NCBI GenBank assembly: GCA_029448655.1
Contig: JACCLO010000010.1
Location: forward strand, 1,116,001-1,180,000
Reading direction: 5' to 3'
DNA from: Wolfiporia cocos
Lineage: Eukaryota; Basidiomycota; Agaricomycetes; Polyporales; Phaeolaceae
DNA length: 64,000 nucleotides
Below the pieces are notes generated by a model. The model was not told the origin of the DNA. It saw nothing but the letters and a program-made list of their open reading frames with translations, and did no database searches. This document shows positions 23,278-33,828 of this stretch, piece after piece. Position 1 is the stretch's first letter. Every line of letters begins with the position of its first letter. A program made the translations under genes and the position numbers.

Positions 23278-23992
23278 GAGGGACTTCAGTCAATTATCTT
23301 AATCTGCCAACTGCCCTTCGTTTAAGAAATCGCAGTTGCAAGCTAGGTTTGCATGCAGATTAATCTGCTAGCTGTGGCAGATTAATCTACTGTGACAATA
23401 AAATGGTACATTCAGGATTCGAACCAAGGACCTCAGCACGGATGAGAATACAGCATTGCAGCATACATTAGCCAACTGAGCTACAGTGCAACTAGAATCT
23501 TTACACTTTTAAGAAATATATAGAGTATTTTGTAAACTTCATTTTTGCAGTTTAACATCTTCCATAACACAAATACAAATGAATCTGCCTCTGAAGACTT
23601 GTGATTCCAGTGTATTCAACTTTCCCATTGTGAATTGCTCCAGGTAGGCATGGTAAAACAAGCTACCACTATCATTGATTTTTTTATGCTTGTTGTAGCA
23701 GTTAGTTGCCTTGATGATTTGTGGAAATTGTGTGTAAGATCTGTGTTATATATATTTTGATTGGTCAATGGTAACTGTTGTCACTATGGCTCAGTTGGCT
23801 AATTATGCTGCGGTGCTCTTATTCTCATCCGTGCTAAGGTCCTTGGTTCAAATCCTGGATGTACCATTTTATTGTCACAGTAGATTAATCTGCCACAGCT
23901 AGCAGATTAATCTGCATGCAAACCTAGCTCGCAACTGCGATTTCTTAAGCGAAGGGCAGTTGGCAGATTAAGATAATTGACTGAAACTCTAC
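23278..23992 (+). mobile_element. tRNA-bookended inverted-repeat element, copy B (715 bp)
   Basis: The ends are GAGGGACTTCAG and CTGAAACTCTAC with a perfect 7-bp TSD AAATAGC (23271-23277 and 23993-23999). The paralogous segment near 59870-59890 lacks the insertion. The outward tRNA-like units lie at about 23405-23490 (minus) and 23778-23866 (plus), each with an A-box and a B-box and followed by TTTT. The central frame is broken, and this copy is more diverged than A and C. Confidence 0.85.
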
Positions 23993-23999
23993 AAATAGC

Positions 24000-24416
24000 C
24001 TCAGTGCCGACTCTGTTCATCGCTGAAAAGCTGCCGGAGAGACTCAGAACCTGGGTGATTCATATCTTATCATAGAACAGCGGCTCCAAGAGTAGAACCC
24101 GTCTGCACTTGTATACTCGTGAGCCACTGAAACAATTCGTCTGACAGCGCTTTACACTGCTACACCATAATAGCAAAGACAGCGCCTCGCTATGCTTTAT
24201 CAAAGTTGCTATCACTATTCAGCAGCATAGCATATGACCTCTAGCCCGGTGGAGAACATAGTAGCTACTCCAGGCACGTAGCATTCTGTCGAAGAGTGCC
24301 ACTACAATTATCCTGCTGATGGGTGCGGTGAATGAAATACTGGCAGGTGGTCGGGCAGTGCAACATGCGGCGACACAGGAAAAATCAACTCACAGAAACA
24401 GGTCCACAGAAAAGTG
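24000..24416. other. 5' flank of family member 4, cut by Gypsy-A
   Basis: No gene is present. A stretch near 24233 (ATATGACCTCTAG.CCGGTG) recurs at 35005 upstream of the paralog at 35291. This sequence is therefore the displaced upstream region of the gene now at 33210. Confidence 0.5.
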
Positions 24417-24421
24417 TCTCT

Positions 24422-24963
24422 TGTTACGGTTCTACCAGGTACACTCGAATATTCTGTTTGATGCCTCACCGTGTATGAGGGCTTAGCGTTCAACCGCTGT
24501 ACCCTGCGCTACATTTCTAGGGGGCCTCCGCTCAACCGTAGGCCCTGTTTCATGTATAACAACCCTATGCCCACTCTCTGTGTCCGCATCGCGTTCTAGC
24601 TGATATTCTGTGTCCAACCACAGTACTTCCGCGTTTCATCCCTTGTTGCGTTCAACCGCAACACTTCTCCTTTATTACTTATATCGTTAGCCTGACGGAC
24701 TTAATAGTAGTAGTACCAAAGACACTATGACCCCGATTAACGGATCGCAGTGTATAACCTGATGTAAATACCGGTCGAGTTCCTCAGCTCGACCTTGTTG
24801 AATTACAAGGATCTATACTCATTCTCAAAGGCTTAAGCAATTAAGCCCCCAGCTTGTATATCGACGCTCTGACTCTGAGGAGTCCGACAAGTAGTGCGCT
24901 ACTCGATACGCTGAGTAACTCGACTTGGTTATTTTGCGTTGAACGGATATTCGATCCGTAACA
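24422..24963 (+). repeat. 5' LTR of Gypsy-A
   Basis: It is 542 bp long with 8-bp terminal inverted repeats TGTTACGG/CCGTAACA. A TATA box (TATAA, 24753-24757) lies 33 bp upstream of AGCTCGACCTT at 24786. From its complementarity to the primer-binding site, that is the inferred first base of the transcript (start of R). Confidence 0.9.
24753..24796 (+). promoter_or_regulatory. LTR promoter: TATA box and inferred transcription start of Gypsy-A
   Basis: TATAA at 24753-24757, then AGCTCGACCTT at 24786-24796. The 33-bp spacing suits an RNA polymerase II start. The start is inferred because complementarity to the primer-binding site ends exactly at 24786. Confidence 0.6.
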
Positions 24964-24964
24964 G

Positions 24965-24975
24965 AAGGTCGAGCT
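24965..24975 (+). promoter_or_regulatory. Self-complementary primer-binding site of Gypsy-A
   Basis: AAGGTCGAGCT begins one base after the LTR. It is the exact complement of the inferred 5' end of the element's own transcript (24786-24796) and does not resemble a tRNA 3' end, which would start TGG. Eleven nucleotides is the primer length known for the self-priming Tf1 element. Gypsy-B has the same arrangement. Confidence 0.7.
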
Positions 24976-25017
24976 CTAACAAAAGCTCACTCACCAAAGT
25001 GCAAGCCTATGCAATGA

Positions 25018-26664
25018 TTCGACCCGGATCTCCCGACCAGGTTAATCGAAACACTCCCCGAAGCATACCGACGAATCTCTTACGAAGAGAAATACGAGTG
25101 GAGAGATCCCCCAGCAGGATTCTTCACGAAAGGAGGATACCTCACTATCTCGTCCCCAGACAGGCTTTCACCCACTTGGGTACAGGTTCCCCCATCCTCG
25201 AACGATCCTTGGGATCAGACACGCACCGCGTTCGAGCGGTTCGGAACGGTCGATAATATTATGACACCGACGCTTACCATCCACCGAGCTGATGGACAAC
25301 AACAGGGAGGACAGACGACGAACACCCCCTCCACCGGAGGAACCATGGGTATGGCAGGTACAGCCATGGGTGGCAGTACTATTCCAGGAAGCGGAGGCAC
25401 AAGCCAGGGCGCAGGGGGAGTGGCCACTAACCCTCCACCGGCTAATAATCCGCTCCCTAGCAATCCTGTCGGAGCAAACCCCTCCGAAACAGGAACGCCT
25501 GGAGGAGGAGGACTTCCTGGAGGAGGAGGTCCCCCGGGTGGCGCAGGGGGCGGAGGTCCCCCGGGCGGCGGCGGCAATCCAGCAGGCGGCGCAGGAGGCA
25601 ATCCAGCAGGACCGCCAGGAGGAGGAGGCCCGCCAGGAGGAGGAGGCCCACCAGGAGGAGGAGCCCCACTAGGATGGGGCGCTCAGGCCCCTCAGCCAGC
25701 CAGAGGAAATTGCATAAAGCTCGCTACCCCCGAACCATTCAAAGGGGAACGAAAGAAGCTACAGAGCTTCAAGAATGACTGCAACACCTGGTTCACCATG
25801 TTCGCAGCAGACTATCAGTCCGACGACCAGAAGATCCTCTTCATCATGTCATACATCAAAGGAAGCGACAGGGTGAACCAATGGAAGGAAAACTACTACG
25901 CCAAATACACCGACCCGATCACCCGGGCATTCGCGCTGCCCCCGCTGGCCCAGTTCAGTGCTGAATTCGACGCAGCCTTCGAACCAATCGAAGAGAAACA
26001 GAAAACCAATGACGATCTCTTCGATCTCAAACAAGACAAGAAGAGTATTGACGATTTCAATATCGAATTTGACAACCTCGTAGGAAAGACAGGGTTGGAC
26101 CGCATACACTGCGACCCTCTCTTCGTTACGGCATACAAGAGAGCTATTCGACCAGCACTCGTAACCCATATCATAAATATCGTTCCCCCCGTCGTCACTC
26201 TCACCGAATGGATGAAACAAGCATCCATCAACGAAAACAATTATAACACCTTTATCAAGGGACAAGGAAACGACAAGAAGAAACCGCAGTGGCATGCCAG
26301 GACCCCGAGTGCCTCGACCACGACAGCCCCAACCAAAGATCCGAATGCAATGAACATTGATCGGATGTCCACAGAAGAGCGTCGCAGGCTCCAGACCGAA
26401 GGACGCTGCTTCAACTGCAAGGAGAAGGGCCACCTCTCCAACAACTGCCCCAAATGAAAGAAGAAACCCACCACCAAAGGAAAGGCCCAGAAAGCCGAAG
26501 AAGACACCTCCACAACTCGTATCGAAGAAGTCGAAGAAGACACGGACGATGGAGACAGCGATGGAGCAATGGCCATAGAAGAAGCAGTCAATGCGATTAG
26601 GGTTCTCAAAGTTAAGAACCCCTCATACCTCGCCCAAATTCTCAATGAGCAGGATTTCGAGTAG
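25018..26664 (+). pseudogene. Gag of Gypsy-A (frameshift at start, one internal stop)
   Basis: Gag forms the virus-like particle shell and binds RNA. The frame reads FDPDLPTRLIETLPEAYRR..., collinear with the Gypsy-B Gag N-terminus. An apparent one-base loss at ATGAT/TTCGAC (about 25014-25018) separates it from its ATG. Next are a Gly/Pro-rich linker (25490-25670, GGG and PPGG repeats), a capsid-like helical region (KLATPEPFKGERKKLQSFKN onward, 25710-26260) and one zinc knuckle, CFNCKEKGHLSNNC (26407-26448). A TGA at 26455-26457 stands where CGA is likely. The frame then continues with an acidic tail to TAG 26662-26664, which aligns with the end of Gypsy-B Gag. The first in-frame ATG after the shift is at 25261, for a 398-aa product. 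Confidence 0.85.
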
Positions 26665-26747
26665 GGAGGAAGCACACGGTCTTACCTCCCGAAAGCGCAG
26701 CCCATGTAATTACATCGTATGAACGCAACAGATCGCTATTCATCCCT

Positions 26748-29700
26748 ATGACCCTGGAGCTGCAGAAACCCGTGACAGTAAATGCCCTCATCGACCCGGG
26801 AGCTATGTCCTCCCTCATCCACCCAAAACTCGTCATTCGACACAGGATCCTGACTCGACCAATCAAGAACCCCATCACCATTCGCAATGTTGATGGGACC
26901 ATCAATAAAGACGGGCAGATAGATCGAGAAGTAACCCTCGCTATCAAATACGGAGGAAAAAAACGCAAAATCCGCTTCCTCGTCGGAAACATCGGAAAAG
27001 AAGACATGATCCTCGGATATAATTGGCTAAAGAAGGAAGGGCCCAAAATCGATTGGGCCAAGGGAAGAGTCGATATCGCTCCTAATGAAACCCCAGAAAA
27101 AACCCGAAGCGCAGACGTCACTCTTCGCCTCGATACAGTCGAAATGACCATTACACCCGAAGGAAAGCTACCAACCCGCGGAACTGATGGAGCCATCGGC
27201 TACGACCTCTATGCCTCTAAACCTGAAGAGATAGCCCCTGGAGGATGGAAGGCAATCTCCACTGGAGTTCATATGAAAATCCCGAAAGGATCCTATGGGA
27301 GGATCGCCGCCCGATCGGGCCTCACCCTCAGGCATGGCCTGACAGTAGGAGGAGGCGTCATCGACCCCGACTACAGAGGAGAGGTCCAAGTCATACTATT
27401 CAACCAGTCAACGACCGCCCACCGCATCATTCCCGGAATGAGGATTGCACAGATTATATTCGAGCAAGCCATAACCCCCGACATAATTCAGGTCGAAGAG
27501 CTCGACGAGACTAACCGAGGAAAGAAAGGCTTCGGCTCCACCGACAAAGAAGAAACACCAAAAGATCCTGACCCTAGTTCAGAGGACCCCTCGAAGGAAT
27601 CACCCTCCGGAGAAGAACACCAACTCCTACGAAGGTTTATCAAAATGGAAAGGAAGCTAACTGCCCCGCAAACCGAGACCAAACACAGGTTCAGGAAGAG
27701 GATCGCACAGCTCTCCTGCATTCAGAAGGCTATGACCAAATCTCAAGAATTCGCGGGAATGACAGGAAAAATCGCTGACGAAACAATCCTCCCTGAGCAT
27801 TTAAAGGACTTTGCGAAAGTCTTCAGCAAATCGGCAGCCGCCTCCTTCCCACCTTCGAGATCCTGGGACCATGCCATCGAACTGAAACCCGATTTCGTAC
27901 CCCGAGGCTGCAAGGTTTATGCGCTGTCCCCCAGGGAACAGAAAGCCATGGATGAATTCTTAGAAGAAAACCTCGCAAAAGGTTTTATCCGACCATCGAA
28001 GTCTCCGATGGCCTCCCCCGCTTTCTTTGTCCCGAAAAAGGATGGAGGCCTGAGGCCCTGCCAAGACTACAGATATCTGAACGAAGGAACGATCAAGAAC
28101 GCATACCCCTTACCCCTAATATCCAAACTCATCAAAAAACTAAAAGGGGCGAAAATTTTCACTAAAATGGACCTGCGAGCAGGGTACAACAATGTGCGGA
28201 TCAAAGAAGGCGACCAATGGAAGGGTGCATTCAAGATGAATGCAGGCCTCTACGAGCCCACGGTAATGTTCTTCGGAATGTGCAATTCATCCGCTACCTT
28301 CCAATCCATGATGAACGAAATTCTCAAAGAAGAAATAGCAGAGGGATGGGTGGTGGTGTACATGGACGATATCCTCATCTTTTCCCCAGATCGGAATACC
28401 CATCAAGAGCGAGAACGACAAATTCTGCGAAAGCTCGCTGACAACAAGTTGTTTGTGAAACCCGAGAAATGCGCTTTTGGAGTTGACAAGGTGGAATTCC
28501 TAGGACTGGTAATCACCCCAGGACACGTCCAGATGGACCCAGCCAAGCTCCAAGGAATCCGGAAGTGGCCCGCCCCATGGAATGTTAAGGGGGTCCGCTC
28601 CTTCCTCGGCTTCGCAAACTTCTACCGAATCGATCATTACTCCACACATGCTCGACCACTCATCAACCTCACAAAGACTGCAACCGGGAGTGGTTTCAGG
28701 TGGACTGATCGAGAAGAGAAGGCCTTCGAATTCTTAAAGGGCCAATTCGTAAAAGCCCCGGCCTTATCACTCCCCGATAAAACAAAACCATTTATCCTCG
28801 AGACAGACGCATCTCAGTACGCCCTCGGGGCGGTATTCAAACAGAAAGATGACGAAGGGAATGAACGGCCAGTGGGCTACCTCTCTCAATCCCTAACCGC
28901 AGCTGAACGAAACTATGAAATCTATGATCGGGAACTTCTCGGAATAGTCCGCGCTCTCAAAGAATGGCGCCACCTTCTGGAAGGAGCACCACACCAGATT
29001 CTGATCAGAAGCGATCACCAGAACCTTACATATTGGCGAAGCGCTCAAAGATTGAATCGGCGACAGGCAAGATGGCACCTCTTGCTGTCCCAGTTCGATA
29101 TCCGACTACAGCACGTACCTGGAAAGAAATTAATAATGGCAGATACTCTCTCGCGTCTCCTGAACCTAGACGGCTCGGAACACGACAACAAAAACATCCT
29201 CATGCTACCCGACGAACTGTTTGTCCACGCCATTGAGATACCGATCATCGATTGGATCAAGATCGTGAAGCCATTCGACCCGATCGCGGAACAGGCCCTC
29301 CGCGCCCTGGAACAAGGAGAGACTGCCCCTTTAAGGACAGCAATGGAAGACTGGCAGTCCAGCGAAGGAGTCCTCTTGTACAAGGGACGAATGTACGTTC
29401 CCAGAGACCCTGCCCTGAGAAGGGATGTGGTCTCTAGATATCATGATCCAATCGCAGCAGGTCACCCCGGAATCTGGGGGACGACATTAAAAGTGCAGGA
29501 ACACTTCTGGTGGCCTGATCTCCGAAAAACGGTGGCAGAATACGTCAAAGGATGCACCATATGTCAACAAATGAAACCCGACAGAAACCCGATGAAGCCG
29601 CCACTGCAACCGATCCCGACAAAAAAAGATGCCCTCCTCTTTTCGCAATGCTCAGTTGACTTCATCACGGACCTTCCCCCGGTAGGGAAGCATGACTCAA

Positions 29701-31799
29701 TTATGGTCATCGTCGATCATGGGTTGTCCAAGGTGATATCGCTAACCCCATGCAGCAAGACAATCACCAGCGAAGGGGCAGCTGACATATTCCACCAGCA
29801 AATCTATTCGAAGTACGGACTCCCCCGAAAAATCATATCTGATCGAGGACCGCAATTTGCGTCCAAGCTCTTTCAAGGACTCTGTAAAGTCCTTGGAATC
29901 GAGTCCGCCCTCAGCACGGCCTACCACCCACAGACAGATGGACAGACAGAAAGAATGAACCAACAAATCGAAGTCTACCTGCGCATATACTGTATGAACG
30001 ACCCAAGACTTTGGGCGACGCGATTAGCAGATGTAGAATTCGCTCACAACACACGAAGGACGGAGGGGCGGCCCGCGCCTACAGAAGTAATCATGGGATA
30101 CATCCCGAGAGGATTGCCAGACGAAGTCAAAACCACCCAGGTACCAGCAGCAGCTGACCGACTAAAAGCCGCACGAGAAGCGAGGGAAAAGGCAATTGCC
30201 GCTCATGAGCTAACGCAGAAGCGAATGGCAGGAAGGACCCTACGAGACCTCCCGAAATTCAACAAAGGGGACAAGGTCTGGCTCGATGCCAAGAACCTCC
30301 ACCTCCGATACGAATCTCGGAAGCTCGCCCCCAAAAGAGAGGGACCATTCACTATTATTGAAAAGCTTGGGAACGTAACTTATCGACTAGCCCTACCACC
30401 GCGGTGGAAGGTACATCCGGTCTTCCATGCAGCCCTACTGAAGCCGTTCAATGAGACGAGGGCGCACGGACCCAATCATATGAAGCCGCCCCCGGAACTA
30501 GTGGATGGAGAAGCAGAATACGAAGTCGAAGCCATCCTGAACCAATGACAATACCGAGGGAAGAAACAATACCTCGTTCATTGGAAAGGCTACCCATTGG
30601 CGGAAGACTCATGGGAAAGCGAGGCTAGCTTAAAGAACTCTCCAGACGTTCTCGGAGAGTTTAAAAGCAAGAGGACGAAGACCAAGGTCCGGCAGGTCGA
30701 AGAAATAGCATGTCGACGCCACTCCCTACAACCAGCCCGTCTGAGCGACCTACCGCCCCGACAATGCGGCGATCCCTCGCAGTCCGCATGGGGTACCAGA
30801 CAGGCAGGTGTTACGGCTGTTCGGAGGATGCCCACGTCCGCACCAGACATGCGCTCACCTGGCATAGGTCCGACATCCCCCCCGGGGGGCAGGCGACCCC
30901 CTGGACCGATCGATTTGAACTCGTACAGGAACTCACCGACATATTCGACCAGTACCAGGACGTTACAGAGAGGATCGTCCAGCTCGAGCGCACAGCCCTC
31001 CTCCAGCGACAGAGGCTTGGGCGATGCATCAATCAATGGATCGACCACCTCGGGGCGTCGACACCATTGCGAATCTGGTGAGCGTTTGCAGAGGTCGAAG
31101 CGGGCCCGCCCCGCTTACCACGAATGTGAAGCCCTGTCCCAGCCATGCCCCCCTGGCTACTCGATGATGGCGAGTTGGATCAGATTGCAGAACCATTCGA
31201 TTTTATGGAACACAGTCATGTGGTACCTCGCAACGCTGCCGTACAGACCGCCCCCGCAGGACCTCGACCTCGAGAATCAGCGCGCCCTCCTCCGCATCCA
31301 CGAGACGATGAACGACGCCCAGTTCGAGAGGGGCCGGGCAATGGTAGGGCTCCCCCCTCGCCGACCTCTGCAGCTGCTAGCGACGGAGTTAGCAACAGAT
31401 CTCCATCAGTTGAGGTCATTACCCGGGAGGAGTGGGAGCGAGGGAGGGACGGATGGGACGAATCCCTTTACCAGCTGCCCACCTGGCTCAGACAACGTCT
31501 TTGGGCCCACCACCACCATCAGCGGTATGAGTCAGGAGAGTATCTTCACGCCGTCCCCTCAGCCCGCTCACCACCTAGACCATCTGCCGAAGAACCCTGT
31601 CGTCAATGTGGCAGCCCCTGGCATTGGGTCCTCGACTGTCCCAACTACAGATGCCCCACCTGCAGAGTCACGCAGCCAGGACATCGCGTCGGCGAATGTG
31701 CCCTCTATCAGGTATGGATCCCCCCTCCGACGCCTCCGCTCCCCGATACAGATGCGGGATACAACGACCCCGACCCGGAGGCCCTCTGAGTGGCCATGA
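26748..31799 (+). pseudogene. Pol polyprotein of Gypsy-A: protease-dUTPase-RT-RNase H-integrase-chromodomain (one internal stop)
   Basis: Pol copies and integrates the element. The frame is -1 relative to gag and opens at about 26649, so it overlaps the gag end by ~15 nt; the first ATG is 26748. Domains by residue: aspartic protease ~10-105 with LIDPGA where LIDSGA is expected; dUTPase ~137-266 with motifs AIGYDLYA, GRIAARSG, GVIDPDYRGEV, RIAQIIF and RGKKGFGSTD; RT ~350-620 with YMDD at 538-541; RNase H ~680-800 (D687, E729, D756); integrase ~890-1110 with an HHCC finger (H899, H906, C936, C939) and D971, D1032, E1068; GPF motif near 1199. A TGA at 30546-30548 interrupts it just before a chromodomain (YLVHWKGYPLAEDSWE, 30570-30620). 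The frame then stays open to 31799. Two residues are missing after FANFYR compared with Gypsy-B. Confidence 0.92.
30710..31789 (+). pseudogene. ORF3 of Gypsy-A, overlapping pol; coiled-coil and two zinc knuckles (two internal stops)
   Basis: A separate frame (+2 relative to pol) starts with ATG right after the chromodomain and is collinear with ORF3 of Gypsy-B in the same relative frame (359 against 354 codons). The N-terminal third predicts helix or coiled-coil (ELTDIFDQYQDVTERIVQLE). Next come AEPFDFMEH, a Pro/Arg-rich middle, SVEVITREEWERG, a W-rich helix, and the knuckles CRQCGSPWHWVLDC (CX2CX4HX4C) and CPTCRVTQPGHRVGEC (CX2CX6HX4C). It ends DPEAL. TGAs at 31079-31081 and 31127-31129 interrupt it, and both could derive from CGA. 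The zinc knuckles suggest nucleic-acid binding, perhaps a second nucleocapsid-like factor, but I know of no named family. Confidence 0.7.
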
Positions 31800-31832
31800 T
31801 GCTTGGATTTCATCGAGGGCGATGAAGGCTTG

Positions 31833-31841
31833 AGGGGGGGG
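31833..31841 (+). promoter_or_regulatory. Polypurine tract of Gypsy-A
   Basis: AGGGGGGGG followed by TGA and then the 3' LTR at 31845. This is the normal plus-strand primer position. Confidence 0.75.
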
Positions 31842-31844
31842 TGA

Positions 31845-33099
31845 TGTTACGGTTCTACCAGGTACACTCGAATATTCCGTTTGATGCCTCACCGTGTATG
31901 AGGACTTAGCGTTCAACCGCTGTACCCTGCGCTACATTTCTAGGGGGCCTCCGCTCAACCGTAGGCCCTGTTTCATGTATAACAACCCTATGCCCACTCT
32001 CTGTGTCCGCATCGCGTTCTAGCTGATATTCTGTGTCCAACCACAGTACTTCCGCGTTTCATCCCTTGTTGCGTTCAACCGCAACACTTCTCCTTTATTA
32101 CTTATATGTTACGGTTATTCTGATTTTTCAAATATCGACAGAACTCACCACTGGGTAAATACGATACAGGGACTTGTTGCGCAACCAACTCCCCTGGCTA
32201 CTCGTGATCTTACTGGGCGCATCCCCAGTTGTACTAGTCTGTAGGGCTCGTTTCATCATTGGCAGATCCAACCCTGCCACCATTTCATGTTCATCATTTA
32301 TTAGCTGATAGATGGCGTTCAACCGCCATCATTCCTATCTATCGTCTCAGGTATATCACTACATACCTATCAAACGTTTGGTACTATAGCGTAGATAGTA
32401 TCGGTGACATCTGGGACGGACTTGACCCCTAAAACCCAACGTAGTATATAAACTTGTGTACTTATCGTCGAGGTTCTTTAGCTCGACCTTGTTGTATAAA
32501 CAAGAAGTCTTATACTCGTTCTCAAACGTAGGAAACTACACTCAGTATTTTTCGCTCGAGCAACCGAACGACTAAGTCCTTGAAGTGCACACTGACTTCT
32601 CGGACTTAGGCGAGTCTTATATTCTATTCGACTCGCACCTGAACAGATTATATCCTCTAACGCGCATTGGATATTATACGATCTCCTAGGAACTTCACCT
32701 AGAATTAGAAGGCATCTAACGAGTATTTGCCTTGCACACGGCAACGTGCCTACGTGCAGAAGAACGATCTATATTCGCGACTCGAATATACGAACGGGTA
32801 TTCGACCCGTAACATTATATCGTTAGCCTGACGGACTTAATAGTAGTAGTACCAAAGACACTATGACCCCGATTAACGGATCGCAGTGTATAACCTGATG
32901 TAAATACCGGTCGAGTTCCTCAGCTCGACCTTGTTGAATTACAAGGATCTATACTCATTCTCAAAGGCTTAAGCAATTAAGCCCCCAGCTTGTATATCGA
33001 CGCTCTGACTCTGAGGAGTCCGACGAGTAGTGCGCTACTCGATACGCTGAGTAACTCGACTTGGTTATTTTGCGTTGAACGGATATTCGATCCGTAACA
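31845..33099 (+). repeat. 3' LTR of Gypsy-A, split by a Gypsy-B solo LTR
   Basis: The parts are 31845-32106 and 32820-33099. After removing the nested LTR and one TSD copy the length is 542 bp, the same as the 5' LTR. The nested insertion shows that Gypsy-B was mobile after Gypsy-A inserted here. Confidence 0.95.
32107..32814 (+). repeat. Solo LTR of Gypsy-B family (708 bp)
   Basis: It starts TGTTACGGTT and ends ACCCGTAACA. The perfect 5-bp TSD is TTATA at 32102-32106 and 32815-32819. The length equals both LTRs of the full Gypsy-B element. A TATATAA box and AGCTCGACCTT are present near 32448 and 32481. Inside are two short inverted motifs, around 32550-32640 and 32780-32805 (CGGGTATTCGACCCG). 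Confidence 0.95.
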
Positions 33100-33209
33100 T
33101 CTCTTACTTCCTGCTGCCATAAAAGATGACGTTCGCAACCTCTCCAACATCCCAAACTCAGATCGAGCATCACATGCTACCTTACAGGTTGAACACCTTC
33201 TGAAGTACA

Positions 33210-33828
33210 ATGTCTGGACCTGTTCTGCTTCCTATTTCAACCTGGACTGAGGATCGTGTCTCGGACATCTACACTGCTACCACTGTCGCAGACTTCAATG
33301 CTGCTTTCGACAACTTCTTGGCGGAGAATGCTCAGATCACTATGAACGGCCAGCACATGAGCCGTGATCAATAAGGAGAGCTGTTGCTTCAATAGAAGAC
33401 TGATGAGCTCAGCGTCAGAGTGGCATTCAATGGTACCGTCACTGTTCTTGGAGATAAAGGTCCTCTTGAGGTATGCCCTGAAATTACTACTATCTGTTTT
33501 TGACAAACTCAACGTCAAAATCGTAACTATGCAGGGTGGCAGCGTCAGTGTATTGTTCACCGCAGAAATCATGATGCACCTCATCAAGATTAGCACCGTA
33601 AGCGCATCGCTCAACGTAGAGTGAATATTGTACACTGTGTATATTGCTTGCATGACATTAACCCGAGACGACAGAATCGTTACCGAGGAGGCGCCACACG
33701 TGCCGACTGGCGCTCATCACCTGCCGCCACTCATCAATGATCTGCATCGGGTCACGGTCTTGAACGAGGTATTGATTGACCAGCCTCAAACAGGCCCCAC
33801 CCCCGGTGTCACGAACAGCAGCTCTTGA
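33210..33828 (+). pseudogene. Small NTF2/SnoaL-like candidate, family member 4, nonsense-mutated
   Basis: The start is ATG 33210 (MSGPVLLPISTWTEDRVSDI), then TATTVADFNAAF and an NGQHMSRDQ motif. A TAA at 33372-33374 replaces the expected tyrosine codon (DQYK in the paralog at 35291), with a second stop TAG at 33393-33395. Exon 2 (GGSVSVLFTAEI, about 33535-33620) and exon 3 (RIVTEEAPHVPTGA..., to TGA 33826-33828) follow. A TATA-like ATAAAAG at 33119 lies 15 bp past the Gypsy-A TSD, so the retrotransposon separates the gene from its upstream region. Confidence 0.75.

Larger units (their letters stand above)
24422..33099 (+). mobile_element. Full-length Ty3/gypsy chromovirus, Gypsy-A (8678 bp including a nested solo LTR)
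   Basis: It has two 542-bp LTRs with TGTTACGG...CCGTAACA ends, and a perfect 5-bp TSD TCTCT at 24417-24421 and 33100-33104. The order is LTR, primer-binding site, gag, pol (protease, dUTPase, RT, RNase H, integrase, chromodomain), ORF3 overlapping pol, polypurine tract (31833-31841), LTR. Comparing the LTRs by eye I find only about three substitutions, so insertion is recent. The element nevertheless carries premature stops in gag, pol and ORF3 and is probably non-autonomous now. It sits about 110 bp upstream of a gene-family pseudogene. Confidence 0.95.
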
